A DNA stretch of 64,000 bases from Citrobacter farmeri (GTDB lineage: Bacteria > Pseudomonadota > Gammaproteobacteria > Enterobacterales > Enterobacteriaceae): the NCBI RefSeq assembly GCF_019048065.1, contig NZ_CP077291.1, positions 1,426,001-1,490,000 of the forward strand. Reading direction: 5' to 3'. A program made the translations under genes and the position numbers. Position 1 is the stretch's first letter; every line of letters starts with the position of its first letter. Shown here piece after piece: positions 29,411-40,255 of the stretch. Under the pieces are notes generated by a model. It saw nothing but the letters and a program-made list of their open reading frames with translations. It made no database searches and was not told where the DNA came from.

Positions 29411-29433
29411 CACCGCCAGCTTAGCTGGCGGTG
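29411..29433 (-). other. Strong hairpin in the ackA-pta gap
   Basis: CACCGCCAGC at 29411-29420 pairs perfectly with GCTGGCGGTG at 29424-29433, loop of three. On the minus strand it begins six bases after the ackA stop and is followed by CTGTTTTG. It could cause partial termination or shield the ackA message end. Confidence 0.65.
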
Positions 29434-29438
29434 TGAAA

Positions 29439-30641
29439 TCAGGCAGTCAGACGGCTCGCGTCTTGCGCGATAACCAGTTCTTCGTTGGTTGGGATCACCA
29501 CCGCAGGACGGGTACCTTCCTTGTTGATGAAACCGGACTTACCGAAACGTGCAGCCAGGTTACGTTCATGATCAACTTCAAAGCCCAGCACGCCCAGTTT
29601 ACCCAGGGACAGCTCGCGAACCATCGCCGCGTTCTCACCGATACCACCGGTGAAGACAACGGCGTCCAGACGACCATCCATCAGCGCCGTGTAGGAACCG
29701 ATGTACTTCGCCAGACGGTGGCAGTAAACGTCCATTGCACGTTTCGCGTCTTCTTTGGTGGTGTAGTTGTCTTCAACATAACGGCAGTCGCTGGTGACTT
29801 CGGTCAGACCCAGCAGGCCAGACTCTTTGGTCAGCATTTTGTTAATCTGATCAACGCTCATGCCCAGCGTGTCGTGCAGGTGGAAAATGATTGCCGGGTC
29901 GATGTCACCGGAACGAGTACCCATCACCAGACCTTCCAGCGGGGTCAGGCCCATAGAGGTATCAACACATTTACCGTTGCGGATAGCAGAAACAGAACCA
30001 CCGTTGCCCAGGTGGCAAGTGATGATGTTCAGTTCTTCTACCGGTTTGTTCAGCATTTTTGCCGCTTCCTGAGTGACGAAGAAGTGGCTGGTACCGTGCG
30101 CGCCATAACGACGAACGCCGTGTTCTTTGTACAGGCTGTACGGCAGGGCATAGAGGTAAGACTCTTCCGGCATGGTCTGATGGAACGCGGTGTCAAACAC
30201 AGCCACGTTTTTGTCTTTCAACTGCGGGAAGGATTTCAGTGCTTCTGCGATCCCGATCAGGTGAGCCGGGTTATGCAGCGGTGCGAAAGAGGCAGAATCT
30301 TTGATGCCCTGAATAACAGAGTCATCGATAACCACGGAGCTGGTATACTTCTCGCCGCCGTGTACGATACGGTGACCGATTGCAGTCAACTGCGCAGACA
30401 GTTCTGGTTTTTGTGCCAGAATAGTATTAACGATAAAGTTCAGCGCTTCACTGTGAGCGGCGCCTGCACCTAAAGCCGCTTCTTGTTTACCGCCGTCCAT
30501 TTTCCATTTGATACGCGCTTCTGGGAGATGGAAACATTCGGCTAAACCAGAAAGGTATTCTTCACCGTTAACTGCATCGATGATTGCAAATTTCAGTGAG
30601 GAGCTACCGCAGTTCAGAACCAGTACTAACTTACTCGACAT
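29439..30641 (-). CDS. ackA: Acetate kinase AckA
   Basis: AckA converts acetyl phosphate and ADP to acetate and ATP. The 400 residues match E. coli. The N-terminal acetate kinase signature [14 protein letters not shown] and the second signature [20 protein letters not shown] are present, as are the phosphate-loop segments [11 protein letters not shown] and [18 protein letters not shown] precedes ATG 30641. It is the first gene of ackA-pta; the 339-base gap to divergent yfbV holds its promoter. Confidence 0.98.
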   Translation of the reverse strand: MSSKLVLVLNCGSSSLKFAIIDAVNGEEYLSGLAECFHLPEARIKWKMDGGKQEAALGAGAAHSEALNFIVNTILAQKPELSAQLTAIGHRIVHGGEKYTSSVVIDDSVIQGIKDSASFAPLHNPAHLIGIAEALKSFPQLKDKNVAVFDTAFHQTMPEESYLYALPYSLYKEHGVRRYGAHGTSHFFVTQEAAKMLNKPVEELNIITCHLGNGGSVSAIRNGKCVDTSMGLTPLEGLVMGTRSGDIDPAIIFHLHDTLGMSVDQINKMLTKESGLLGLTEVTSDCRYVEDNYTTKEDAKRAMDVYCHRLAKYIGSYTALMDGRLDAVVFTGGIGENAAMVRELSLGKLGVLGFEVDHERNLAARFGKSGFINKEGTRPAVVIPTNEELVIAQDASRLTA

Positions 30642-30980
30642 GGAAGTACCTATTATTGATACGTGGCTAAAAAAACGTCAGGGAGCCATAGAGCGTAGCG
30701 CAGTGTGACGCTGACATTTATGATTAACATCATGCGCAGTTGTCTTTTTTGGCATGATGGAAGAAATACCTTTGAGTCTATGCCATTTTGCGTATTTTTC
30801 AGCCAATGGCATACTATATGTAAATTTGACGACTCAATGATTTTGGACTACAGGCCATTTACAGGCCGCTACAGGATACCCGATAGTGGGTATCAATGAC
30901 AAAATGTTTTGAACGTTGTCCCGCATAGTTGTTGTTTTGCACAAATATTTGAATTTTTATATGTGAAGTTGAGGTAAGCC
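30642..30980. other. Divergent intergenic region ackA/yfbV
   Basis: This 339-base A/T-rich region carries the promoters of ackA-pta and yfbV. The one distinct structure seen is an inverted repeat, GATACCC at 30875-30881 and GGGTATC at 30888-30894, about 86 bases before yfbV. Promoter elements could not be assigned with confidence. Confidence 0.5.
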
Positions 30981-31436
30981 ATGTCGACGCCGGATCATCG
31001 CTCCGTAAATTTTTTCAGCCTTTTTCGCCGGGGGCAGCATTATTCAAAGACGTGGCCAATGGAAAAGCGCCTTGCACCCGTCTTTGTTGAGAACCGCGTG
31101 ATACGGATGACGCGCTACGCGATCCGCTTTATGCCGCCGATCGCCATTTTTACCCTGTGCTGGCAGATAGCACTGGGGGGGCAGTTAGGGCCTGCCGTCG
31201 CCACCGCGTTGTTTGCGCTCAGCCTGCCGATGCAGGGGCTGTGGTGGTTAGGAAAACGTTCCGTCACGCCGCTGCCGCCCTCTATCCTGAACTGGTTCTA
31301 TGAAGTCAGAGGCAAATTACAGGAAGCGGGACAGGCGCTCTCCCCGGTTGAAGGAAAGCCGGATTACCAGGCGTTAGCTGACACGCTTAAGCGTGCCTTC
31401 AAACAACTGGATAAAACTTTCCTTGATGATTTGTAA
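30981..31436 (+). CDS. yfbV: UPF0208 membrane protein YfbV
   Basis: The 151-residue inner-membrane protein has two hydrophobic segments ([17 protein letters not shown] and [17 protein letters not shown]) and basic flanks, matching E. coli YfbV in length. In E. coli it is needed with the tidL site to insulate the Ter macrodomain from the neighbouring chromosome. The mechanism is not known. TGAGGT precedes the ATG. A strong terminator follows. Confidence 0.94.
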   Translation: MSTPDHRSVNFFSLFRRGQHYSKTWPMEKRLAPVFVENRVIRMTRYAIRFMPPIAIFTLCWQIALGGQLGPAVATALFALSLPMQGLWWLGKRSVTPLPPSILNWFYEVRGKLQEAGQALSPVEGKPDYQALADTLKRAFKQLDKTFLDDL

Positions 31437-31460
31437 TTGACCCCGGATTACGCATATAAA

Positions 31461-32023
<563 letters not shown>

Positions 32024-32033
32024 GGAGGTGAAC

Positions 32034-32693
32034 GTGCAGTGCAAAGGCTTTCTGTTTGACCTGGATGGAACTCTGGTTGACTCTTTACCCGCAGTGGAAC
32101 GGGCATGGTGTAACTGGGCCGACCGCTTTGGGCTGACGCATGACGAGGTGCTGGGTTTTGTTCATGGCAAGCAGGCGATCACCTCTTTGCGTCATTTTAT
32201 GGCGGGCAAGCCTGAGGCGGAGATCGCCGCCGAGTTTACACGTCTGGAGCAAATTGAAGCGACAGAAACGGCGGGCATCACCGCACTGCCTGGTGCGGTT
32301 GCGCTGCTCAATCATCTGAATAAGGCCGGGATCCCGTGGGCGATTGTGACATCCGGGTCAATGCCGGTCGCACGTGCACGTCATCAGGTGGCCAACCTGC
32401 CGGCACCAGAGGTTTTCGTGACGGCTGAGCGGGTCAAACGCGGTAAGCCTGAACCGGATGCCTATTTGTTGGGGGCGCAGTTGCTGGGCTTAGCGCCGCA
32501 CGAATGTGCGGTGGTGGAGGATGCTCCTGCGGGCGTGCTCTCGGGGTTGGCCGCAGGTTGCCATGTCATCGCAGTGAATGCCCCGGCGGACACGCCGCGT
32601 CTGGATGAGGTCGATTTCGCCCTGACCAGTCTGGAACAGCTTTCGGTGACGAAACAACCGAACGGTGATGTGGTCGTATCAAGAAATACCTGA
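32034..32693 (+). CDS. yfbT: HAD-like sugar phosphatase YfbT (HxpA)
   Basis: This is a haloacid-dehalogenase phosphatase of 219 residues. Motif I is GFLFDLDGTLVDS, motif II AIVTSGS, and motifs III/IV KRGKPEPDAYLLGAQLLGL...VVEDAPAGVLSG. E. coli YfbT acts on small sugar and hexitol phosphates. The GTG at 32034 is used because GGAGG lies six bases upstream and CKGFLFDLDG then sits at the N-terminus as in E. coli; the frame is open back to 32016 inside yfbU. Confidence 0.92.
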   Translation: MQCKGFLFDLDGTLVDSLPAVERAWCNWADRFGLTHDEVLGFVHGKQAITSLRHFMAGKPEAEIAAEFTRLEQIEATETAGITALPGAVALLNHLNKAGIPWAIVTSGSMPVARARHQVANLPAPEVFVTAERVKRGKPEPDAYLLGAQLLGLAPHECAVVEDAPAGVLSGLAAGCHVIAVNAPADTPRLDEVDFALTSLEQLSVTKQPNGDVVVSRNT

Positions 32694-32702
32694 TCATGAT
32701 TT

Positions 32703-32727
32703 AGCCCCGATTTGTCGGGGCTTTTTT
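32703..32727 (+). terminator. Terminator after yfbT
   Basis: AGCCCCGA at 32703-32710 and TCGGGGCT at 32715-32722 make an eight-pair stem followed by six T. Confidence 0.9.
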
Positions 32728-32769
32728 ATGGCAGAATCATTCCATCTTCTCATCTGACAAGGATAGGTT

Positions 32770-34602
32770 GTGAACGGTGAATTGATCTGGGTTCTCTCGC
32801 TGTTGGCGATTGCCGTTATTTTGTTTGCGACAGGCAGAGTGCGTATGGACGCGGTAGCTCTGTTGGTCATCGTAGCCTTTGTTCTGAGTGGAACATTAAG
32901 TATTACCGAAGCCTTCTCTGGCTTCAGCGACCCTAACGTGGTGTTGATTGCCGCACTGTTTATCATCGGTGACGGACTGGTGCGCACCGGCGTAGCGACC
33001 GTTATGGGGACCTGGCTGGTGAAAATGGCGGGCAGCAGCGAAATCAAGATGCTGGTCCTGCTGATGCTGACCGTTGCCGGCCTGGGCGCGTTTATGAGTT
33101 CAACCGGCGTCGTCGCGATTTTTATCCCCGTGGTACTCAGCGTCTCGATGCGTATGCAAACGTCGCCGTCGCGCCTGATGATGCCGCTGAGTTTTGCAGG
33201 GCTTATTAGCGGCATGATGACGCTGGTGGCCACCCCGCCAAACCTGGTCGTTAACAGCGAATTATTGCGTGAAGGCCATGCTGGTTTCAGCTTCTTCAGC
33301 GTTACACCTATTGGTCTCGTCGTGCTGGTGCTGGGCATTATTTATATGTTGCTGATGCGTTTTATGCTCAAAGGCGACAATCCGCAACAGCAACGGGATG
33401 GCTGGAAGCGCCGCACTTTCCGCGATCTGATCAAAGAATATCGCCTGACCGGGCGGGCGCGTCGACTGGCTATTCGTCCGGGGTCGCCGATGATCGGCCA
33501 GCGTCTCGACGATCTCAAACTGCGTGAGCGCTATGGCGCTAACGTGATCGGTGTCGAACGCTGGCGGCGTTTTCGGCGGGTGATTGTGAACGTGAATGGG
33601 GTTTCGGAGTTTCGCGCCCGCGACGTATTGCTGATTGATATGTCTGCCGCCGACGTCGATCTCCGTGAATTCTGTAGCGAGCAACTGCTGGAGCCGATGG
33701 TGCTGCGCGGGGAATATTTCTCTGACCAGGCGCTGGATGTGGGAATGGCGGAAATCTCGCTGATCCCGGAATCAGAGCTGATTGGCAAGTCGGTGCGGGA
33801 AATCGGTTTTCGTACCCGTTACGGGCTGAACGTGGTTGGTCTGAAACGCGACGGCGTGGCGATCGAAGGCTCGCTTGCCGATGAGCCGCTGCTGATGGGC
33901 GATATCATTCTGGTCGTCGGAAACTGGAAGTTGATCGGCATGCTGGCGAAGCAGGGGCGAGATTTTGTCGCGCTTAACCTGCCGGAGGAGGTGAGCGAGG
34001 CATCACCTGCGCACAGCCAGGCCCCGCATGCTATTTTCTGTCTGGTTCTGATGGTCGCGCTGATGCTGACCGACGAAATTCCTAATCCCGTAGCGGCAAT
34101 TGTTGCCTGTCTGCTGATGGGGAAATTCCGCTGCATTGACGCCGAAAGCGCCTACAAAGCGATTCACTGGCCAAGTATCATTTTGATCGTCGGCATGATG
34201 CCTTTTGCTCTGGCGCTGCAAAAGACCGGCGGTGTGGATCTGGCGGTGAAAGGATTGATGGACGTCGGCGGCGGTTATGGTCCGTACATGATGTTGGGTT
34301 GTTTGTTTGTGCTGTGTGCGACCATTGGCCTGTTTATCTCAAATACCGCGACGGCGGTATTAATGGCGCCGATTGCGCTGGCGGCGGCGAAATCGATGGG
34401 TGTTTCCCCTTATCCCTTTGCGATGGTGATCGCGATGGCGGCGTCGGCGGCCTTTATGACGCCGGTTTCATCACCGGTCAACACGCTGGTGTTAGGGCCG
34501 GGGAATTACAGCTTTAGCGATTTTTTAAAGCTGGGCGTTCCGTTCACCCTCATCGTGATGGCGGTATGCGTGGTGATGATCCCAATGCTGTTTCCGTTTT
34601 AA
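32770..34602 (+). CDS. yfbS: YfbS, ion-transporter-superfamily permease with TrkA-C domains
   Basis: The 610-residue inner-membrane protein has membrane helices in residues 1-200 and from about 415 to the end, around a soluble central region with two RCK_C/TrkA_C-like domains ([28 protein letters not shown] and [31 protein letters not shown]). The fold is that of DASS/SLC13-type sodium-coupled carriers. The substrate is unknown. It starts with GTG 32770 after AAGGATAGG. It matches E. coli YfbS in length. Confidence 0.92.
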   Translation: MNGELIWVLSLLAIAVILFATGRVRMDAVALLVIVAFVLSGTLSITEAFSGFSDPNVVLIAALFIIGDGLVRTGVATVMGTWLVKMAGSSEIKMLVLLMLTVAGLGAFMSSTGVVAIFIPVVLSVSMRMQTSPSRLMMPLSFAGLISGMMTLVATPPNLVVNSELLREGHAGFSFFSVTPIGLVVLVLGIIYMLLMRFMLKGDNPQQQRDGWKRRTFRDLIKEYRLTGRARRLAIRPGSPMIGQRLDDLKLRERYGANVIGVERWRRFRRVIVNVNGVSEFRARDVLLIDMSAADVDLREFCSEQLLEPMVLRGEYFSDQALDVGMAEISLIPESELIGKSVREIGFRTRYGLNVVGLKRDGVAIEGSLADEPLLMGDIILVVGNWKLIGMLAKQGRDFVALNLPEEVSEASPAHSQAPHAIFCLVLMVALMLTDEIPNPVAAIVACLLMGKFRCIDAESAYKAIHWPSIILIVGMMPFALALQKTGGVDLAVKGLMDVGGGYGPYMMLGCLFVLCATIGLFISNTATAVLMAPIALAAAKSMGVSPYPFAMVIAMAASAAFMTPVSSPVNTLVLGPGNYSFSDFLKLGVPFTLIVMAVCVVMIPMLFPF

Positions 34603-34616
34603 TATTGTGTCGTATT

Positions 34617-34643
34617 GCCGGATGGAGCAGACGCTTATCCGGC
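34617..34643. repeat. REP palindrome between yfbS and yfbR
   Basis: GCCGGATGGAGC...CGCTTATCCGGC is a single REP unit between the convergent ends of yfbS and yfbR. Confidence 0.85.
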
Positions 34644-34649
34644 AAACGG

Positions 34650-35249
34650 TTACAGCGGAGAATCCTGGCTAATTTCATCGAGAGACAGGTGGAAGCTGGG
34701 GACGAAGACCTCCATGAAATAATCCATCTCCGGGCTCCGGCGTGATTCCAGCGTTTTTTCCAGTCGCGTCTTCGCCAGCAGAAATTCATTATTTCCCGCC
34801 GACAATTCTTCCAGACACTTCAGATAAGCGCACAGCGCGTCGGCCTGTTTCACAATTGATTTTTCTTCTTCGCTATAGGCATGCTCATCAATCAGCGGAG
34901 CAAAAATATCCCGCAACTCATCGGGCACCATATCGACCAGTTTCTGCTGCGCGATTTTCTCAATAGCCTTATATTCCTGAGCGATTTGTGAATTGAAATA
35001 TTTCACCGGCGTCGGCAGATCGCCGGTCAGCACTTCTGACGCATCGTGATACATCGCCAGCAGCGCAATGCGTTCGGCATTCACCTGTCCGGCAAATTTA
35101 CGATTTTTGATCGCCGCCAGCGCATGGGCGACCATTGCGACCTGGAGGCTGTGCTCAGAGACGTTTTCTGTACGCACATTGCGCATTAAAGGCCAGCGGT
35201 TAATGAGTTTGAGGCGGGAGAGGTGGGCAAAAAAATGGCTCTGCTTCAT
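34650..35249 (-). CDS. yfbR: 5'-deoxynucleotidase YfbR
   Basis: YfbR removes the 5' phosphate from deoxynucleoside monophosphates and has a role in thymidine supply. The 199 residues have the HD-domain metal ligands in [21 protein letters not shown] and [29 protein letters not shown] lies upstream of ATG 35249. It matches E. coli YfbR (199 aa). It lies downstream of alaA on the same strand, separated by a hairpin. Confidence 0.96.
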   Translation of the reverse strand: MKQSHFFAHLSRLKLINRWPLMRNVRTENVSEHSLQVAMVAHALAAIKNRKFAGQVNAERIALLAMYHDASEVLTGDLPTPVKYFNSQIAQEYKAIEKIAQQKLVDMVPDELRDIFAPLIDEHAYSEEEKSIVKQADALCAYLKCLEELSAGNNEFLLAKTRLEKTLESRRSPEMDYFMEVFVPSFHLSLDEISQDSPL

Positions 35250-35296
35250 AGTGACCTTTTCATGATAACAACCTGGAGGTCATTGTGCGCAGAGAA

Positions 35297-35323
35297 GGCC
35301 ATCGGATGCAAATACCGACGGCC
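35297..35323 (-). terminator. Hairpin after alaA
   Basis: GGCCATCGG at 35297-35305 pairs with CCGACGGCC at 35315-35323 with one mismatch in nine. On the minus strand it is ten bases past the alaA stop and is followed by TTCTCT, a weak T-run, so termination may be partial. Confidence 0.5.
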
Positions 35324-35332
35324 AGTTTACGG

Positions 35333-36550
35333 TTATAACTGATGATATCCCGACAGGAAACGACCAAATTTGCTCAGCGACATTTCAATATCGTCAATGC
35401 GGGGCAGGGTGACGATGCGCACATGATCCGGCCACGGCCAGTTAAACGCCGTCCCCTGAACCAGCAGGACTTTTTCCTGCAACAGGAAATCGAGCACCAT
35501 TTTCTGGTCGTCGTGAATATTGAAACGTTTGGCGTCTATTTTCGGGAACATATACAGCGCACCGCGTGGCTTCACGCAGGAGACGCCCGGAATATCGTTG
35601 ATCAATTCCCAGGCGCGATTGCGCTGCTCATACAGACGTCCACCGGGCATGATAAATTCACTGATACTCTGGTAACCGCCCAGCGCCGTCTGAATAGCGT
35701 GTTGCGCTGGCACGTTGGCACAAAGACGCATCGATGCCAGCATCTCCAGTCCTTCGATATAGCCTTTCGCATGTTTCTTCGGACCGTTGAGAACCATCCA
35801 GCCCTGACGGAATCCTGCCACGCGATAGGTTTTGGACAGGCCGTTAAAGGTGATCGTCAGCAGATCCGGTGCCATCGCGGCGATGGAATGGTGCTCGGCA
35901 TCGTCATACAGGATCTTATCGTAGATCTCATCGGCAAAGATGATGAGGTTATTCTGCCGCGCGATCTCGACAATCTCCATCAGCAGCTCTTTGGAATAAA
36001 CCGCACCGGTCGGGTTATTCGGGTTAATAATAACGATCCCACGGGTACGTGGCGTAATTTTTGCGCGAATGTCATCAAGATCGGGGAACCAGTCGGATGA
36101 CTCATCGCACAAGTAATGTACTGCATTCCCACCGGAGAGCGCGACCGCCGCTGTCCACAGCGGATAATCTGGTGCAGGCACCAGCATTTCGTCCCCACTG
36201 TTCAGCAATGCCTGCATCGCCTGCACAATTAGCTCTGAAACGCCATTGCCGATGTAGATATCTTCGACGGTGACGTCACGCATGCCACGCGCCTGATAAT
36301 GCTGCATGATGGCTTTGCGAGCGGAATAGAGGCCTTTCGAATCGCAATAACCCTGCGCGGTAGGCAGATTGCGAATGACGTCCACCAGAATCTCATCGGG
36401 AGCGTCAAAGCCAAAAGGAGCGGGGTTACCAATGTTCAGTTTCAGGACCTTATTGCCTTCTTCTTCAAGGCGTTTCGCTTCCTTCAGAACAGGACCGCGG
36501 ATGTCATAACAGACGTTATCTAATTTGCTGGATTTCTCAATGGGGGACAT
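35333..36550 (-). CDS. alaA: Glutamate-pyruvate (alanine) aminotransferase AlaA
   Basis: AlaA transfers the amino group of glutamate to pyruvate to make alanine. This PLP fold-type I enzyme has 405 residues. The PLP-binding lysine lies in TFNGLSKTYRVAGFRQGW, and the pyridine-contact motifs NPNNPTGAVY and IFADEIYDKILYD are present. It matches E. coli AlaA (YfbQ, 405 aa). AAGG lies before ATG 36550. It is divergent from lrhA across 926 bases. Confidence 0.97.
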   Translation of the reverse strand: MSPIEKSSKLDNVCYDIRGPVLKEAKRLEEEGNKVLKLNIGNPAPFGFDAPDEILVDVIRNLPTAQGYCDSKGLYSARKAIMQHYQARGMRDVTVEDIYIGNGVSELIVQAMQALLNSGDEMLVPAPDYPLWTAAVALSGGNAVHYLCDESSDWFPDLDDIRAKITPRTRGIVIINPNNPTGAVYSKELLMEIVEIARQNNLIIFADEIYDKILYDDAEHHSIAAMAPDLLTITFNGLSKTYRVAGFRQGWMVLNGPKKHAKGYIEGLEMLASMRLCANVPAQHAIQTALGGYQSISEFIMPGGRLYEQRNRAWELINDIPGVSCVKPRGALYMFPKIDAKRFNIHDDQKMVLDFLLQEKVLLVQGTAFNWPWPDHVRIVTLPRIDDIEMSLSKFGRFLSGYHQL

Positions 36551-37476
36551 GAACCTTGACCTTTATGCTGTTATCACCACTTCCTGCCGTGGAAGTCAGT
36601 TTGAAACAATGTACTCCCACGGCGGGGCGTTTTGAAGGCTTTACAGAAGAAGATTTTGCTGAATGGTAACGTGCTATTGTGCTGTTATTAACTGGATTTT
36701 ATGGGTTTTTTAGAGATAAAATCAGGATGTTGGTTGTTTATCAGAATTATGTTTTGGGTTTTTTGCTGCCGGCTGGCTTATTCTCTTGCCGGGAAAAGGT
36801 TCTGTGCTCGCGAAATTTCGGGGAGATTCTTATGTCACTTAATAATTCGTAAATACTGAAAGATTAAGCGCCGGTAGTGTTATCGGGATGTACGGGAACC
36901 CTGGCGGTGTAAATCTAATGTTAAGCAGGATTTATGAATGACCTCGAATCTCATTAATTATTATTTAATAATTAAAAAGGCTTTACGCAAGGCGAGAATA
37001 ATAGCGGCTTGATTTGAGAAACATAACAAAACTTTGCATCAGATTATTCGTATTAAGGCTTATAAATAAAAAGGTTTTAGGTTAAGATACGCATGAAGAA
37101 ATGACACGTGGCCGCATGATTTGTTAATATCCTGGATGGGATTGTGTGGCTAACTTACTGCCATGTATGCTTATTTCTCGTTGATGTATGCTAAGCTCCA
37201 TTCTTTACATTTACACTTTTACATCCAGATAATGGCAGAAATCTGCATACACTTTAATAGGTAAGCCCGTTCTTAACGAAATAACCTGACAGACACCGTA
37301 AGGTATTATTACGTAAGAAAGAGAGTAGCATTTCGCCAGTCACATGATATACCTATTTACTTTCACCTGCAGTCAGCGGGTGACTCTGCTAAGGAAGCGC
37401 ATTACAAACGGAATTGCTTGATTTTGTATGCACAGCATTAACAAGCTCAGTATGAGCCGCCAGTAAGTGAAAAATT
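36551..37476. other. Long A/T-rich intergenic region alaA/lrhA
   Basis: This is a 926-base region with no convincing gene in any frame. It is clearly richer in A/T than its neighbours. E. coli has a similarly long region here, with a long lrhA leader targeted by small RNAs and autoregulation by LrhA. Part of the right half is probably transcribed as lrhA leader. Confidence 0.7.
37204..37233 (+). promoter_or_regulatory. Candidate lrhA promoter
   Basis: TTTACA at 37204-37209 and GATAAT at 37228-37233 are 18 bases apart, giving a plausible sigma-70 promoter with a leader of about 235 bases before lrhA. Other promoters further upstream are possible. Confidence 0.35.
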
Positions 37477-38415
37477 ATGATAAATGCAAATCGTCCGATA
37501 ATTAACCTCGACCTCGATCTGCTGAGAACATTTGTTGCTGTTGCCGACCTGAACACATTTGCAGCAGCGGCTGCAGCGGTATGTCGTACTCAGTCTGCGG
37601 TGAGTCAACAGATGCAGCGCCTCGAGCAACTCGTGGGAAAAGAACTCTTCGCTCGTCACGGTCGTAATAAACTGTTGACTGAACACGGCATTCAGCTTCT
37701 GGGTTACGCCAGAAAAATTTTACGTTTCAATGATGAGGCGTGCTCATCATTGATGTTCAGCAATCTTCAGGGAGTATTAACTATCGGGGCTTCTGATGAA
37801 TCTGCCGATACAATACTGCCTTTCCTTCTGAATCGCATTAGCTCGGTTTATCCGAAACTTGCGCTGGATGTCAGGGTGAAGCGAAATGCCTTCATGCTTG
37901 ATATGCTGAAATCGCAAGAAGTGGATCTGATCGTCACCACCAACCGGCCGGGATCGTTTGAGAGCCTGACGCTGCGTACCTCGCCGACACACTGGTACTG
38001 TGCCGCAGAGTATGTGTTGCAAAAAGGCGAACCGGTTCCGCTGGTGCTGTTGGATGATCCCAGCCCGTTCCGCGATGTGGTCCTTGCCACCCTGAACGCG
38101 GCAAACATTCCCTGGCGACTGGCCTATGTGGCATCGACATTGCCGGCAGTGCGCGCGGCGGTGAAGGCTGGGCTCGGCGTGACGGCGCGCCCGGTAGAAA
38201 TGATGAGTCCGGATCTGCGCGTGCTGGGGGCGGTTGATGGATTACCGCCGTTGCCGGACACCGAATACCTGCTGTGCCGTGACCCGGCATCGAAGAACGA
38301 TCTGGCTCAGGTTATCTATCAGGCGATGGATACCTGGCAGAATCCGTGGCAGTACAGCCCGATTACCCCCGAAGGGGGAGATGATTCCGTGCTGGTCGAA
38401 GGAGACTATGAGTAA
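37477..38415 (+). CDS. lrhA: LysR-type regulator LrhA
   Basis: LrhA represses flhDC (flagella), fimbriae and RpoS translation in E. coli. The 312 residues equal the E. coli length. The winged helix-turn-helix is at about residues 12-70 ([20 protein letters not shown]...[17 protein letters not shown]), followed by a LysR substrate-binding domain. A terminator follows. The gene lies next to the nuo operon as in other enterics. Confidence 0.97.
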   Translation: MINANRPIINLDLDLLRTFVAVADLNTFAAAAAAVCRTQSAVSQQMQRLEQLVGKELFARHGRNKLLTEHGIQLLGYARKILRFNDEACSSLMFSNLQGVLTIGASDESADTILPFLLNRISSVYPKLALDVRVKRNAFMLDMLKSQEVDLIVTTNRPGSFESLTLRTSPTHWYCAAEYVLQKGEPVPLVLLDDPSPFRDVVLATLNAANIPWRLAYVASTLPAVRAAVKAGLGVTARPVEMMSPDLRVLGAVDGLPPLPDTEYLLCRDPASKNDLAQVIYQAMDTWQNPWQYSPITPEGGDDSVLVEGDYE

Positions 38416-38455
38416 CGGATCACATAAAAAGCGTTAAAAAATGCATGTGTAAAAA

Positions 38456-38497
38456 AGAGCCACTGGTGATCAAAAAACACCCAGTGGTTCTTTTTTT
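38456..38497 (+). terminator. Terminator after lrhA
   Basis: AGAGCCACTGG at 38456-38466 pairs with CCAGTGGTTCT at 38481-38491 with one imperfect pair, around a 14-base A-rich loop, then a run of T to 38497. Confidence 0.85.
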
Positions 38498-39044
38498 GTA
38501 CTAATATCCTTAACGGGCAGGAGGAAAGAGGTAAAAATCCTCATAAATCAGCGAGTAGACGTTGCGTTTCAAAAACGCGTAAAAAATAAGCGAAATTCGC
38601 AGGCCGGCTTTCTCATGTTAAAAAACGAGAGAAATTGTTGCTGTTTTTTGAGGTGGATTAACAAAAGCGTGTCACAGATCAAGAAAATACTCCCTTTTAG
38701 GGGAAGGCTTTTGGATCAATTCCTGTCAAAATAGGCGCGTTTTTTCCTACTTACTTCACAACGGACACGATTCAACAACGACCCCATTTAGCCTGTGAAT
38801 CGATCAACACGGTGCTAAAGCGCATTAAATGTTAAGGGTGTTGTTATCATGTAAATTAATGTGAGGAAACTTTTGTTAAAGTTGACAAAAGGTTATAGAA
38901 AGGAGTAAAAAACCCCATCAATTGGCTGTCTAAAACATTTTTTGCAGCGATTGTAAGGTTTTTTTTATTCCTCCCCATGAATCGATGTGGCGTTCATCTG
39001 CCGTAAAGAGCAGAGAATTTGGCGCTACTTTTGATGAGTAAGCA
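38498..39044 (+). promoter_or_regulatory. nuo operon promoter/leader region
   Basis: This is a 547-base A/T-rich region without a gene. In E. coli the matching region carries the nuo promoters under ArcA, NarL, FNR, Fis and IHF. I see only half-site-like ATCAA/TTGAT sequences, for example around 38679-38684 and 38800-38805, and cannot place promoters with confidence. The A/T content and length suit IHF/Fis control. Confidence 0.6.
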
Positions 39045-39488
39045 ATGAGTATGTCAACATCCACTGAAGTCATCGCTCATCACTGGGCATTCGCTATCTT
39101 TCTTATTGTTGCCATTGGCCTGTGCTGCCTGATGCTTATCGGCGGTTGGTTTTTAGGCGGTCGCGCACGCGCGAGGTCAAAAAACACCCCGTTTGAATCA
39201 GGTATCGACTCGGTCGGCACCGCCCGCTTACGCCTGTCTGCCAAATTTTATCTGGTAGCCATGTTCTTCGTTATCTTCGACGTTGAAGCGCTGTATCTGT
39301 TCGCATGGTCGACCTCTATCCGTGAAAGCGGCTGGGTTGGCTTTGTGGAAGCTGCAATTTTTATTTTTGTGTTACTGGCAGGTCTGGTTTATCTGGTGCG
39401 TATTGGCGCGCTGGACTGGACGCCCGCGCGTTCACGCCGCGAGCGTATGAACCCGGAAACGAACAGTATCGCTAATCGTCAACGCTAA
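39045..39488 (+). CDS. nuoA: NADH-quinone oxidoreductase subunit A
   Basis: NuoA is a three-helix membrane-arm subunit of complex I near the quinone site. The 147 residues are nearly identical to E. coli. The loop [30 protein letters not shown] carries the conserved ESG motif. It is the first gene of the 13-gene nuo operon. Confidence 0.98.
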   Translation: MSMSTSTEVIAHHWAFAIFLIVAIGLCCLMLIGGWFLGGRARARSKNTPFESGIDSVGTARLRLSAKFYLVAMFFVIFDVEALYLFAWSTSIRESGWVGFVEAAIFIFVLLAGLVYLVRIGALDWTPARSRRERMNPETNSIANRQR

Positions 39489-39503
39489 CCGCGAGGCATT
39501 AAG

Positions 39504-40166
39504 ATGGATTATACGCTCACCCGCATAGATCCTAACGGTGAGAACGACCGTTACCCCCTGCAAAAACAGGAGATCGTAACCGACCCCCTGGAACAGGAAG
39601 TTAATAAAAACGTGTTCATGGGCAAACTCCATGACATGGTTAACTGGGGTCGCAAAAACTCAATCTGGCCTTATAACTTCGGCCTTTCCTGCTGCTACGT
39701 TGAGATGGTGACCTCCTTCACCGCCGTGCATGACGTGGCGCGCTTTGGCGCGGAAGTCCTGCGTGCTTCACCGCGTCAGGCTGACCTGATGGTGGTGGCG
39801 GGGACCTGCTTTACCAAGATGGCGCCGGTTATTCAGCGTCTCTATGACCAGATGCTGGAGCCGAAATGGGTGATTTCCATGGGGGCGTGTGCCAACTCCG
39901 GCGGTATGTACGATATTTATTCGGTAGTGCAGGGCGTTGATAAGTTTATCCCTGTGGATGTTTACATCCCGGGTTGCCCGCCGCGTCCGGAGGCGTACAT
40001 GCAGGCGTTAATGCTGTTGCAGGATTCCATTGGCAAAGAACGTCGTCCGCTCTCCTGGGTGGTTGGCGATCAGGGCGTTTATCGCGCCAACATGCAGTCA
40101 GAGCGCGAGCGTAAACGCGGCGAACGCATTGCAGTAACGAATCTGCGTACACCAGACGAGATTTAA
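39504..40166 (+). CDS. nuoB: NADH-quinone oxidoreductase subunit B
   Basis: NuoB holds the N2 [4Fe-4S] cluster that passes electrons to quinone. In its 220 residues the cluster cysteines include the Cys63-Cys64 pair (GLSCCYVEM), GTCFTK and [10 protein letters not shown]. It interfaces with NuoCD. It is 15 bases after nuoA. Confidence 0.98.
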   Translation: MDYTLTRIDPNGENDRYPLQKQEIVTDPLEQEVNKNVFMGKLHDMVNWGRKNSIWPYNFGLSCCYVEMVTSFTAVHDVARFGAEVLRASPRQADLMVVAGTCFTKMAPVIQRLYDQMLEPKWVISMGACANSGGMYDIYSVVQGVDKFIPVDVYIPGCPPRPEAYMQALMLLQDSIGKERRPLSWVVGDQGVYRANMQSERERKRGERIAVTNLRTPDEI

Positions 40167-40255
40167 TTTGCGCCTGTCGGCAGCAGCATTTTACTTCGCC
40201 CATCACTACATAAATTCAGCGAAGCTCTGTCGACAGTCACCACGGACCATTTGCA

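Noticed and set aside
27790..29424. A 544-codon open frame on the plus strand opposite pta
   Set aside because: It lies wholly antisense to a highly conserved gene with strong codon bias, which creates such frames. The translation has no recognisable domain and no good ribosome site.
29391..30473. A 360-codon open frame opposite ackA
   Set aside because: Antisense shadow of ackA; low-complexity composition and no family resemblance.
38679..38805. FNR boxes in the nuo leader
   Set aside because: Only ATCAA/TTGAT half-sites are present in the stretches read; no complete TTGAT-N4-ATCAA was found.
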